Part shown: positions 15,399-23,796 of the stretch, piece after piece | Layout: each line of letters begins with the position of its first letter | How positions within the stretch are numbered: position 1 is the stretch's first letter | From: Thermogladius sp023256015 | GTDB taxonomy: Archaea > Thermoproteota > Thermoprotei_A > Sulfolobales > Desulfurococcaceae | Reading direction: 5' to 3' | DNA: 64,000 nucleotides | Assembly (NCBI RefSeq): GCF_051131135.1 | Contig: NZ_CP151274.1 | Location: forward strand, 930,001 to 994,000 | The notes under the pieces: generated by a model | The model's input: only the letters and a program-made list of their open reading frames with translations | Told to the model about the DNA's origin: nothing | Databases searched by the model: none | Position numbers and translations under genes: made by a program

Positions 15399-17537
15399 TT
15401 GAGGGTCGAAGAGCTCGAGTCCTACGGGCTGAGGAAGGAGTACATCAACCTGTTGATTAAGAGGGGTATAGAGGTACTCAACCCGGTGCAGGAGGAGGCT
15501 GTTAGGAGCGGCCTCTTCTCCAGCCTTAACATCGTCGTCTCTGCTCCTACAGCAAGTGGCAAGACGCTCGTAGGAGAGATGGGGATTGTCAAGGCGGTTC
15601 AAGAAGGGGGTAAGGGAGTGTACCTCCTCCCCTTGCGGGCTCTCGCGAACGAGAAGTACGACGAGTTCAAGGCCCTCGAAGAGCTGGGAATCAAAGTGGG
15701 TATATCGACAGGAGATTACGACTCCCCAGCGGAAGACCTCGAAGACAAAGACGTGGTGATCGCGACGTACGAGAGGTTTGACAGCCTCCTCAGGATTAAG
15801 CCGCTCTGGCTCAGGAAGGTTAGCACTGTTGTGGTCGACGAGCTCCACATGATCAACGACCCGGAGAGGGGCCCTGTAGTCGAGATGATAATAGCGAGGC
15901 TTAGGTCGCTCTCTGCGCGGGTAATAGGCTTGTCGGCAACGATAGGGAACCCGAGAGACTTGGCCGAGTGGCTCGGCGCGAAGCTGGTCGACGTAGCGTG
16001 GCGTCCCGTCAAGCTGAGAGAGGGCTACTACGACAAGAGGGCTGGTAGCATAATTTTTGCCGACGGGGGGTCGGAGGACGTCGAAGACGAGTTCGACGAC
16101 AAGATACTCAACCTGATCTCACAGTCCCTATCGAAGGGCATCCAGGTCCTGGTGTTCGTCCACAACAGGAGGAGGGTTGAAGAGCTAGCCGAGACCACGG
16201 CCGCGTTGATCGGTGTCTCGAGGTCGAGAGGGCTTACAAGCGAGGTCGTAGAGAGGCTGTCGGAGAGCCCCAGTCGAATGGAGAGAGAAAAACTGCTCGC
16301 CTTGATGGAGAAAGGAGTCGGCTACCACCACGCGGGCTTGTCCATTCAGGCGAGGAGGGCCGTCGAGGAGGCCTTTAGGGCTAGAGCTCTCAGCGCCGTG
16401 TTCGCTACGCCGACTCTCGCCGCGGGCGTCAACCTGCCCGCCAGGAGGGTCATCGTCTCGATAAAGCGATACGACCCTACATCGTCCAAGATGGTGAACA
16501 TCCCGGTCTTCGAGTACAAGCAGATGGCGGGTAGAGCCGGTAGACCTAGGTACGACGAGATCGGCGAGGCGATCATAGCCGACGCGAAGAGCGAGAAGGA
16601 GGCCCTGAAGTACATTAACTCGGGCCCCGAGAACATCGTGAGCAAGGTGTCCAGCGAGAGGAGTCTGAGGATTCACACCCTGTCGCTGATAGCCGGGGGA
16701 GACGCGGGCGACTTAAAAAAGGTGATGGACGTCTACAGCCAAACACTAGGGGCTCGTCAGTACGGCGGCATAGAAGTCTTCTCGAACCAGGTCGAGAGGG
16801 CGATAAGGGCGCTAGTTGAGATGAGAATGGTCGAGCGGTACGAGGGCGGTCTCAGGGCGACTAGACTCGGTAAGCTCACGTCGTTCACGTACCTCGACCC
16901 GCTAACGGTCCACTACTGCATCAAGTACAGACCGGAAGACTTCGACGAGCGTGACGTTTTACACTTGATAACGACGTCTGTCGACTACGTCAGGAGTAGA
17001 CCATACATACCCGACAGCGTAGTGGAGGTGTTCGAGGACGAAGCCCTGAACTCGAGCCTGGCGCGGAGGGTAGGGCTGGGCAGAATGAGCTCGGTCGAAA
17101 TAGACAATTTGATAACGGGCTACGTCCACGCGCTCGCTCTCAGAGACTGGATAAACGAGGTAGACGAGGACAGGATAGCAAGCAAGTACGAGATAGGCCC
17201 AGGCGACCTCTACACTATGAGGGAGACGGTCGCCTGGATCGCCGGCTCCCTCGCCAAGATCGAAAGACTTCTAGGCAACATCACGTTCTCTACGCGCTTG
17301 AACCGGCTGTCGTTGCGGGTCCAGTACGGGGTCAAGGAAGACGCTCTTGAGCTGATAAGACTGAGGGGGATCGGGAGGGTGAGGGCGAGGATCTTGATAA
17401 ACCACGGCATTAAGACCCTCCAGGATCTGGCAAAGACGCCTAGGAGCAGGCTACTGTCCCTCCCAGGCTTTGGTGTCAGGCTAGTCGAGTCTATTTACGA
17501 GGAGCTGAGGGGCATGGGCTTTAAAGTCGAAGGCTGA
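15399..17537 (+). CDS. hel308: Hel308/Hjm family DNA helicase
   Basis: This is a Ski2-like superfamily 2 helicase of 712 aa that unwinds stalled replication forks. Walker A is SAPTASGKT near residue 48, the Walker B box is VVDELHMI, motif III is LSATIGN, and motif VI is QMAGRAGRP. A YHHAGL motif and ATPTLAAGVNLP are typical of the Ski2 group. The winged-helix and ratchet domains follow, and a helix-hairpin-helix ends the protein (IRLRGIGRVRARIL). The length is normal for Hel308. TTG is the start, with AAGGTG 5 nt upstream. It is divergent from moeA and 44 nt before HMG-CoA reductase. Confidence 0.93.
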   Translation: MRVEELESYGLRKEYINLLIKRGIEVLNPVQEEAVRSGLFSSLNIVVSAPTASGKTLVGEMGIVKAVQEGGKGVYLLPLRALANEKYDEFKALEELGIKVGISTGDYDSPAEDLEDKDVVIATYERFDSLLRIKPLWLRKVSTVVVDELHMINDPERGPVVEMIIARLRSLSARVIGLSATIGNPRDLAEWLGAKLVDVAWRPVKLREGYYDKRAGSIIFADGGSEDVEDEFDDKILNLISQSLSKGIQVLVFVHNRRRVEELAETTAALIGVSRSRGLTSEVVERLSESPSRMEREKLLALMEKGVGYHHAGLSIQARRAVEEAFRARALSAVFATPTLAAGVNLPARRVIVSIKRYDPTSSKMVNIPVFEYKQMAGRAGRPRYDEIGEAIIADAKSEKEALKYINSGPENIVSKVSSERSLRIHTLSLIAGGDAGDLKKVMDVYSQTLGARQYGGIEVFSNQVERAIRALVEMRMVERYEGGLRATRLGKLTSFTYLDPLTVHYCIKYRPEDFDERDVLHLITTSVDYVRSRPYIPDSVVEVFEDEALNSSLARRVGLGRMSSVEIDNLITGYVHALALRDWINEVDEDRIASKYEIGPGDLYTMRETVAWIAGSLAKIERLLGNITFSTRLNRLSLRVQYGVKEDALELIRLRGIGRVRARILINHGIKTLQDLAKTPRSRLLSLPGFGVRLVESIYEELRGMGFKVEG

Positions 17538-17545
17538 CTAGACCC

Positions 17546-17553
17546 TTTTATTA
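17546..17553 (+). promoter_or_regulatory. TATA box for HMG-CoA reductase, leaderless start likely
   Basis: TTTTATTA ends 29 nt before the GTG at 17582. Transcription should begin at or within a few bases of that codon, so the message probably has no leader. Confidence 0.5.
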
Positions 17554-17581
17554 CCTTGCGACGGAGATAGTACTTTTATCG

Positions 17582-18868
17582 GTGTTTAGCGTGGAGAGAA
17601 CTAGTAGGATACAGGGGTTCTACAAGCTCGACATGAAGGAGAGGCTCAAGATCGTTGCGGACTGGGCCGGTCTAACCGAGGAGGAGGTAGGGGCTTTAGG
17701 CAACCTCGGTAACTTGCCGAGAGAAGTAGCTGAGTCCATGATAGAGAACGTCGTAGGCGGCATGACCTACCCGTTTGCCGTCGCAGTGAACTTCAGGATA
17801 AACGGTAGAGACTACCTAGTCCCGATGGTCATCGAAGAGCCGAGCGTTGTCGCTGCCGCCAGCAACGCCGCCAAGATGTTGAGGGAGGGCGAGGGGATCA
17901 GGAGCCTGGCCGGCCCGCAGGAAATGATCGGCCAGGTTCACATAGTCGGGTGTAGGGCACCCCACTACAAGGCTATGAAGATCCTCGAAGCGAAACAAGA
18001 GATACTGGAAGAGGCGAAGAAGAGCTCCCCGACCATCGTCAGCATAGGTGGCGGGCCCAGGGATCTCGAGGTCAGGGTCGTGGATTCGAGGATGGGGCCT
18101 ATTTTAATCGTCCACGTCATCGTAGACGTGGTCGACGCGATGGGTGCCAACACGATCAACACCATCGTCGAGTCGATAGCCCCGCTCGTCGAGAGGATCA
18201 CGGGTGGGGAGGCGAGGCTAAGGATACTCTCGAACTACGCGACGAGAAGGATCGTGAGGGCCTGGGCTAGAACGAGCCCGGAAAGCGTTGGCGGGAGAGA
18301 GATCGCGGAGAGGATAGTCGAGGCGAGTATAATAGCCGAGGCAGACCCCTACAGGGCCGTCACTCACAACAAGGGTATAATGAACGGGATTATAGCGGTT
18401 GCTCTCGCGACGGCGCAAGACCACAGAGCTATAGAAGCGGGCGCCCACGCGTACGCGGCCAGGTCGGGCGTCTACAAGCCTCTCAGTAGGTGGGAGATAG
18501 ACGAGGACGGCTACCTTGTGGGGTCCCTCGAGATACCACTTCAAGTGGGCACCGTCGGCGGCGCTACCCGGGTGCACCCAATAGCGAAGATAGCCCTCAA
18601 GATGCTGGGGGTTAAGACGGCGAAAGAGCTCTCCGAGGTCATGGCGGCTGTAGGGCTAGCCCAGAACTTGGCCGCGCTGAGGGCGCTCGTCGCGGAGGGT
18701 ATTCAGCGCGGCCACATGAGGTTGCACGCTAGAAACTTGGCCATAACCGCGGGTGCTACAGGGGATCTCGTCGACAAGATCGCCGACAGGATGGTGAGAG
18801 ACGGTAAGATCAGCTACGAGTACGCGAAGCAGCTCCTCGAGGCGTACTTGAGAGGAGAGAAGGTCTAG
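17582..18868 (+). CDS. hmgA: HMG-CoA reductase, class II type
   Basis: This enzyme makes mevalonate from HMG-CoA for archaeal lipid synthesis. It is 428 aa with no membrane anchor. The glutamate motif is IENVVGG, the dimer motif is DAMGANTIN, the catalytic lysine lies in HNKGIMNG, the aspartate follows in AQDHRA, and the histidine is in RGHMRLHARN. The phrase AIEAGAHAYAAR and the GTVGGATRVHP segment match the class II (bacterial, Archaeoglobus-type) enzymes rather than the class I form most archaea have. The GTG start lies just downstream of a TATA box and has no Shine-Dalgarno site, so a leaderless message is likely; GTG at 17591 is possible. Confidence 0.92.
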   Translation: MFSVERTSRIQGFYKLDMKERLKIVADWAGLTEEEVGALGNLGNLPREVAESMIENVVGGMTYPFAVAVNFRINGRDYLVPMVIEEPSVVAAASNAAKMLREGEGIRSLAGPQEMIGQVHIVGCRAPHYKAMKILEAKQEILEEAKKSSPTIVSIGGGPRDLEVRVVDSRMGPILIVHVIVDVVDAMGANTINTIVESIAPLVERITGGEARLRILSNYATRRIVRAWARTSPESVGGREIAERIVEASIIAEADPYRAVTHNKGIMNGIIAVALATAQDHRAIEAGAHAYAARSGVYKPLSRWEIDEDGYLVGSLEIPLQVGTVGGATRVHPIAKIALKMLGVKTAKELSEVMAAVGLAQNLAALRALVAEGIQRGHMRLHARNLAITAGATGDLVDKIADRMVRDGKISYEYAKQLLEAYLRGEKV

Positions 18869-18894
18869 ACCTCTAACTCGAAGGTGCCAACTTC

Positions 18895-20097
18895 TTGAGC
18901 AGTGTGAAGAGCTACCTGGCGGAGCTGAGGCTCCTACTGTCCGGGAACGTCGGCGTGATGGCGATATCCTGGTTCTTATTCGCCCTGAGCAGCGCTATCG
19001 TAACGCCGTTTTTCTCCGTCTACGCCAGGAGCCTGGGTGCTAGCGACATCGAGGTCTCCATTATGAGGTCTCTAGGCCTCGTGGCTCTCGCAGTGTTCCT
19101 GCCGATAGGCGGGCTACTGACGGATATTTGGGGTAGAGTAAAGCCTATTATAATAGGCACTTTCATGGTCGCGACCGTGCAGTTCTTCTACGCGCTTGCA
19201 CCGGACTGGAGGTACCTTACAGTAATCTGGGTTGTCGACAACGCGAGCCACTTCTACCAGCCGGCTCTAACAGCTATACTAATGGACTCCATGCCGAGGG
19301 ACAAGACCATGAAGGGCTTCATGGTCTTGAACGCGTTCTCCAGCCTACCTTGGCTGTTCATGCCGGTAGTTGGTGGTGCCCTGTACGACATGTATGGCGT
19401 TAGCGGTATCAGGTGGGGGTTCGTACTATCGGGCGTAATAGCTTTAGTCGTGTCCATACTGAGGATCAAGGCTTTGAAGGAGACCTTCAGCCCGAGGGAC
19501 AAGGACCTATCAGGCGTGGTGGTCGAGCTAGCCGGTTACCGGCCAGTGTTGAACAAGGCTATCAAGTACTACGTTTACACCGCCTTCTTCAACCAGCTGA
19601 CACTCGCAGTGGTCAACACCTTTGGGGCGATCTACGCCATAAACCGGCTTGGTATGAACGCTGTAGACTGGGGGGTCGCGACAACGCTGGGGACGGCCTC
19701 CTCGATACTGACCTCCCTCTTTCTCTCCGCGCGCATAAGCGTGCACAACAGGAGGGTGACAGTCGTAGCGAGCTCTCTTATAGCCCTCGGCCAGCTCTTC
19801 CTAGCTCTCCCGTACATCAACAGGGGGCTCATAGCGCTTGTCTACGTGGGCGCGGTAGTCTCGAACGCCGGCGGCTTGGTGGTCGGCTCAGCTATATCTT
19901 CGGCTCTAACACACGTCCTCCCTATAGAGTTGAGAGGTAGGGCTACGGGCATCCAGAGGACGCTCGAGACCCTGGGAGGAGCGTTCGCCTCATACGTGGC
20001 GGGACTCTTGTATACAGCTCTAAACCCGTTCAACTCGCTCGTGTTGTCGTTCGTTATCGGCATTGCTTCTACAGCGTACCTCGCTTATATACTATGA
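18895..20097 (+). CDS. Major facilitator superfamily transporter
   Basis: This is a 400-aa membrane carrier with about twelve hydrophobic helices in two halves. The loop between helices two and three reads GGLLTDIWGRVKP, which is MFS motif A. The N-terminus is short and cytoplasmic. No substrate can be named; the closest general class is the drug and sugar efflux type. TTG is the start, with AGGTG 8 nt upstream. It follows HMG-CoA reductase by 26 nt on the same strand and precedes hypA by 27 nt, so these genes may share a transcript without sharing a pathway. Confidence 0.85.
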   Translation: MSSVKSYLAELRLLLSGNVGVMAISWFLFALSSAIVTPFFSVYARSLGASDIEVSIMRSLGLVALAVFLPIGGLLTDIWGRVKPIIIGTFMVATVQFFYALAPDWRYLTVIWVVDNASHFYQPALTAILMDSMPRDKTMKGFMVLNAFSSLPWLFMPVVGGALYDMYGVSGIRWGFVLSGVIALVVSILRIKALKETFSPRDKDLSGVVVELAGYRPVLNKAIKYYVYTAFFNQLTLAVVNTFGAIYAINRLGMNAVDWGVATTLGTASSILTSLFLSARISVHNRRVTVVASSLIALGQLFLALPYINRGLIALVYVGAVVSNAGGLVVGSAISSALTHVLPIELRGRATGIQRTLETLGGAFASYVAGLLYTALNPFNSLVLSFVIGIASTAYLAYIL

Positions 20098-20124
20098 GCA
20101 GAGATCTACACATTGGGTGACCGG

Positions 20125-20514
20125 ATGGTTCACGAGTGGAGCCTCGCGGAGGCGCTCTTAAGGTACGTTGCGAGCGTCTACGGTCCTAGGATCAAGTCCT
20201 TGAAGCTGAGAGTGGGTGTGTTGCAGAGTATCGACAAGGAAGTACTCTTGTTCTCGATACGCGAGCTCGCCGGTTTGTACAACGTGAGTCTTGGAGACGT
20301 AGTACTGGAAGACGAGGAGGCCGTATTCAAGTGCAACAGGTGCGGCTACGAGTGGTCCTTCAACCCGGGTGACCTAGGACAGGAGGTGAGGGAGTCTATA
20401 CACTTCCTGCCCGAGGCCGTCTTCGCCTACACCAGGTGCCCGAGGTGCGGGAGTAGAGACTTCAAGGTAGTCAAGGGGAGAGGGCTGGAGGTAGCCGAGG
20501 TGGTCCCTGGCTAG
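20125..20514 (+). CDS. hypA: Hydrogenase nickel incorporation protein HypA
   Basis: HypA delivers nickel to NiFe-hydrogenase. The Zn-binding domain has CNRCGYEW and CPRCGS, which supply four cysteines. The N-terminal nickel site normally begins Met-His-Glu. Here the ATG at 20125 gives Met-Val-His-Glu-Trp, so one valine sits between the initiator and the histidine. That start is supported by GGTG 5 nt upstream; a TTG twelve bases earlier is in frame. The length of 129 aa is normal. The next gene, 6 nt downstream, is an Mrp/MinD-like ATPase of the kind that serves as HypB in Thermococcales. No hydrogenase subunit lies in the window. Confidence 0.9.
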   Translation: MVHEWSLAEALLRYVASVYGPRIKSLKLRVGVLQSIDKEVLLFSIRELAGLYNVSLGDVVLEDEEAVFKCNRCGYEWSFNPGDLGQEVRESIHFLPEAVFAYTRCPRCGSRDFKVVKGRGLEVAEVVPG

Positions 20515-20520
20515 CCTGGG

Positions 20521-21261
20521 GTGGTGCGTCTGGACTTCAGAATACTCCATGTCAAAGATAAGTTGATGGCGGTTAAGAAGACCTACGTTGTACTCAGCAG
20601 TAAAGGCGGTGTCGGTAAATCGACACTCTCGTCTCTGCTGGCGTTTTACGCCGCCGAGAGAGGCGCGAGAGCGGGTCTAGTAGACCTGGACTTCACCAAC
20701 CCGTCCACGCACATAGTGCTCGGCGTTGACCCAAGGGAGGTGAGGTATGTGGAGGAAAAGGGCATATTCCCGGCTCTGGTCGGGAAACTTCGCTACGTCA
20801 CCCCGGCGGCTTTCACAAGGGACTCGCCGCTACCCCTGAGAGGGGAGAACGTGTCGAGGGCCCTCTTCGAGCTGATCTCCATCCTCCGTTTAGACGGGCT
20901 AGACTACCTGTTCATAGACACGCCTCCGGGGATGAGCGACGAGCACATGGACATAGTCTACAGACTAGGTGAGGTCGTTAAGCCGGTGGTAGTGACGACT
21001 CCCAGCCCCTTATCGGTGAGCAGTGTTAGGAAGATGATATCTCTGCTCCGGGAGTCCGGGCTGAGGGAGATCTTCTTGGTGGAGAACATGGGTGGAGGCG
21101 GTCTGGCGGACGTGTTTAAGGAGCCTGGGATAACTTACCTAGGTTACGTGCCCTTCTATCCCGGCTTCGACAACTGTATCGGGTCTCTAGAGAACGTGAG
21201 GAACTGTCCGTTGAGGAGCTACTTTGAGAACATTGTCGACAGGCTAATGAGCGAGGGCTAA
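20521..21261 (+). CDS. Mrp/MinD-like ATPase, probable ATPase-type HypB
   Basis: This is a 246-aa P-loop ATPase with the deviant Walker A motif SSKGGVGKST, a second motif DLDFTNPSTH and a DTPPGMSDEH switch. It lacks the His-rich stretch of GTPase HypB. The position directly after hypA matches Thermococcus, where an Mrp-family ATPase replaces GTPase HypB and forms a nickel-transfer complex with HypA; the function here is inferred from that. Two cysteines near the C-terminus (DNCIGSL, RNCPLRS) are notable. The start is uncertain: GTG at 20521 or 20524, or an ATG at 20566 just before AVKKTYVV. Confidence 0.8.
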   Translation: MVRLDFRILHVKDKLMAVKKTYVVLSSKGGVGKSTLSSLLAFYAAERGARAGLVDLDFTNPSTHIVLGVDPREVRYVEEKGIFPALVGKLRYVTPAAFTRDSPLPLRGENVSRALFELISILRLDGLDYLFIDTPPGMSDEHMDIVYRLGEVVKPVVVTTPSPLSVSSVRKMISLLRESGLREIFLVENMGGGGLADVFKEPGITYLGYVPFYPGFDNCIGSLENVRNCPLRSYFENIVDRLMSEG

Positions 21262-21360
21262 ACGCATCCACGGGCAGGAGCAACTAGTAGACACGGTTTT
21301 TTGACGAAGCGAGTTTGTTAAAAAGCCGGCTGTGAGAATATTTCAACCCCGGTGTTTTAG

Positions 21361-22008
21361 TTGGGAGAGCTTGTTTTAATAGATAACCCGCTGGCGAAGT
21401 ACTACTTGAGCGTTCTTAGAGACAAAAACACGACGCCGAGGTCCTACAGAGACGCCGTCAGGAAGCTGGGCTTCATAGTCGGCTACGAGGTGTCTAGGAG
21501 GCTTAAGTGGGGGCGGCTCTTCGTCGAGACGGGCCTCGCCAAGGCTGAGGGAGTCTACCCCTCGAGACCCGTCTACATAATAGGTGTGCTCGGTGCTTCG
21601 ATCCCGATGATGCACGGGATCTGGGACGCGTTACCCTGGGCTGGCCTAGGCCTCGTGGGTGCGAGGAGGAGGATTGTAGACGGGGAGCTCGAGGTGGAGA
21701 TATTCTACGAGAGGATCGCAACAGATCTCGCGTTCTACACAACGATAGTGGTAGACCCTACTCTCGCCTCTGGTAAGACGATGACCAAAGTCGTCGAGCT
21801 CGTGTCGGAGAGGGGTGGGCGCGACATCATCGCGGCGACTATTCTCGCCTCCAAGAGAGGTCTTGAGTACTTCTGGAGCAAACACCCTGGCGTCCCCGTT
21901 TACGCCGTCGAGGTCGACCCCCTGCTAGACCACAGGTTCTTCATTGTACCGGGCATTGGAGACGCGGGGGACAGGAGTCTGACCCCCGACTATGTGACAA
22001 AGTACTAA
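21361..22008 (+). CDS. upp: Uracil phosphoribosyltransferase
   Basis: This enzyme salvages uracil by joining it to PRPP to form UMP. The PRPP-binding motif reads VVDPTLASGKTM (the family form is DPMLATGGS-like) near residue 136, and the uracil-binding C-terminal segment is IVPGIGDAGDRS. The length of 215 aa is normal. TTG is the start, with GGTG 6 nt upstream. It is convergent with the glycosyltransferase gene, whose stop codon overlaps its own by a few bases. Confidence 0.9.
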   Translation: MGELVLIDNPLAKYYLSVLRDKNTTPRSYRDAVRKLGFIVGYEVSRRLKWGRLFVETGLAKAEGVYPSRPVYIIGVLGASIPMMHGIWDALPWAGLGLVGARRRIVDGELEVEIFYERIATDLAFYTTIVVDPTLASGKTMTKVVELVSERGGRDIIAATILASKRGLEYFWSKHPGVPVYAVEVDPLLDHRFFIVPGIGDAGDRSLTPDYVTKY

Positions 22009-23033
22009 GAGAGCAGGCCCGCCGCACTCAACACTAGTGCTGCAACCCCGATTAGAGTCTGGAGCAGCGCGATAAACAACACCACATCAGGCTCCCTGGC
22101 TCTCCCCCTTATCTTGACCAACGCCTTCAGGGCGGCGTGAGTGAGGCTATAGGACTTGTCGTAGGGGGGTAGTAGGCTCCCGTCTGGAAGGGGCCTCCCG
22201 AAGTTCTCCTTGTAGACGCCGTCTCTCAACCCCCTCAAGAACAGCGCTAGCTCGACGAAGTAGAGCGTGAAAAGAGCTAGAGAGAATTTCACGGTCTTGA
22301 ACAGGATGGCTAGTGCGGCAAAGTACGCGCCGGTAGCGTACGTGAAGGTGTTACCCGGGAAGACCTTGGCTGGGTACCTGTTGAATACCAGGAAACCAGC
22401 TATCCCGGCCACCATTATCAGCGACGCTGTGAAGAGGCCGTCGAGCCCCTTCATTAGGCCGAGTATTCCCGAGAACAGGACTAGCAGGATCCCCTGTGTA
22501 GCCTCAAGCCCGTTGTATCCCGCCAGCATGTTAAACCCGTTGCTGGCCCCCGTCACGCCGAGAGGTATCAGTACGAGGTAGTAGATCAGACCGAGGTCTA
22601 CCGTGCCTATCAAAGGAAGCGTTATGGTTGGTATACCCACTTTGAGGATGACGAGCGGCAGTGATATGGGGGCCATGAGCAAAACCCTGTAGACCGCCCT
22701 CAACCCCTTCTTCCAGCCTAGTACGTCGTCGAGGAAGCCGAGGTAGCCCGACATGAAGAGCATTAATGCGAGTGAAGTGTACTCCTTTAGGAGGTCTTGG
22801 TCGTTGAAGACGTAGGTCTCCAGCCCTATGAAGGTCAGGAGCCCTAGTGCGACACCGAGCGAGACCCACACGCCGCCGGCCTCGGCCACCTCTACGTGCC
22901 CTGGCTTGTTCATGTCTCTGCCCACGAAACCGATCGCGTGGGCTCTACCAATCCACCACTTCACGCCTACGAGGGAGCTGGCAAAGGACACCAACGCGGA
23001 GAGGAGCGTGAAGAGTAGTGTAGCCGCGTCCAA
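22005..23033 (-). CDS. GlcNAc-1-phosphate transferase (GT4, MraY/WecA/Alg7 family)
   Basis: This integral membrane enzyme of about ten helices adds a sugar-1-phosphate to a dolichyl phosphate. Family motifs are GRDMNKPGHVEVAEAGG near the N-terminus, the catalytic aspartate motif LGFLDDVLG, NGFNMLAGYNGLE, and a PAKVFPGNT loop near residue 238. Such enzymes make the first glycolipid for archaeal N-glycosylation, so it could act ahead of the AglB encoded at 4.3 kb. The TTG start follows the stop codon of the XPF gene with no gap and has GGGAG 6 nt upstream. The sugar donor is not certain. Confidence 0.87.
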   Translation of the reverse strand: MDAATLLFTLLSALVSFASSLVGVKWWIGRAHAIGFVGRDMNKPGHVEVAEAGGVWVSLGVALGLLTFIGLETYVFNDQDLLKEYTSLALMLFMSGYLGFLDDVLGWKKGLRAVYRVLLMAPISLPLVILKVGIPTITLPLIGTVDLGLIYYLVLIPLGVTGASNGFNMLAGYNGLEATQGILLVLFSGILGLMKGLDGLFTASLIMVAGIAGFLVFNRYPAKVFPGNTFTYATGAYFAALAILFKTVKFSLALFTLYFVELALFLRGLRDGVYKENFGRPLPDGSLLPPYDKSYSLTHAALKALVKIRGRAREPDVVLFIALLQTLIGVAALVLSAAGLLS

Positions 23034-23735
23034 TCACGACTCCCTCCAAGGCGTGTTCAAGACCGCGTATATTTCCTGTGCTCTCTTCTCGCCTATACCC
23101 TCGACCTTCAGCAAGTCGGATATGGTGGCGTTAGCTAAATTCCTGATAGTCTTGAAGTGGGAGAGGAGTCTCCTCGCGATGGTCGGCCCGGCTAGACCCT
23201 CGACAACGTAGAGGATCCTCTCGTTCAAGTCCATGGGCTTCTTCTCGACCCTCATCCTCAAGACCCTCTTTTCCTTGGTCTCCCCGAGACTTTTAGACTT
23301 CGCCACGATCCACTCGATAGTGGCCTCGGCGTTGGGCGTGTTGAGGACGGGTATCTTGAAGTCCAGCATTAGGGTGTCTAGAACTCTCAGGACGCTCTGT
23401 ATCTTCCAACCCCTGTACTTCTCCAGGGCGCCGATCCAGCCCTCGACTACTATGAGGGGCTGGTGCCCGTCTTTCTCGGCCGCCTCGCGTAGGAGCTTGG
23501 TCTGCTCCCATATCCTGTTGTCCCTTATGCTGTTGGCCAGGTCGTCCACAGTCTTCCTCTCGACCAGAATACACTGCTTATCGGGGGGCGCGAGCAGTAG
23601 GAAGTCGCCCGCTGGAAGGGGTTGGACAGAGACCCTCAGCCCCCGCATGCTCAGAGCCCTTCTGAAATCGGGGTGCTTGGAGTCCTCTCTACTGTCTACA
23701 ATCACGTCTACGGGAGTTAGCAGAAGATGGCTCAA
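23034..23735 (-). CDS. xpf: XPF/ERCC4-type structure-specific nuclease
   Basis: This is the short crenarchaeal XPF, which has a nuclease domain without a helicase and cuts flap and fork DNA. The nuclease signature is visible as DSRE near residue 15, GDFLLLA and VERKTVDDL. A tandem helix-hairpin-helix occupies the C-terminus (EGLAGPTIARRLL and VEGIGEKRAQEIY). The protein ends NTPWRES, so I see no PCNA-binding box of the kind described for Sulfolobus XPF. TTG is the start, with GGTGG 6 nt upstream. It is the first gene of an operon with the GlcNAc-1-P transferase. Confidence 0.9.
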   Translation of the reverse strand: MSHLLLTPVDVIVDSREDSKHPDFRRALSMRGLRVSVQPLPAGDFLLLAPPDKQCILVERKTVDDLANSIRDNRIWEQTKLLREAAEKDGHQPLIVVEGWIGALEKYRGWKIQSVLRVLDTLMLDFKIPVLNTPNAEATIEWIVAKSKSLGETKEKRVLRMRVEKKPMDLNERILYVVEGLAGPTIARRLLSHFKTIRNLANATISDLLKVEGIGEKRAQEIYAVLNTPWRES

Positions 23736-23796
23736 TGCTGGCCACCTGCCAGGCTGTTTGCCTACACTGTGATAAAGTCGGCGGATACTTTAAAAC

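Noticed and set aside
15306..15848. Minus-strand frame of 180 aa over the Hel308 start
   Set aside because: It is a shadow of the helicase gene and has no start signal or protein-like motif.
16185..16676. Minus-strand frame of 163 aa opposite Hel308
   Set aside because: Composition is that of an antisense shadow; the helicase motifs are on the other strand.
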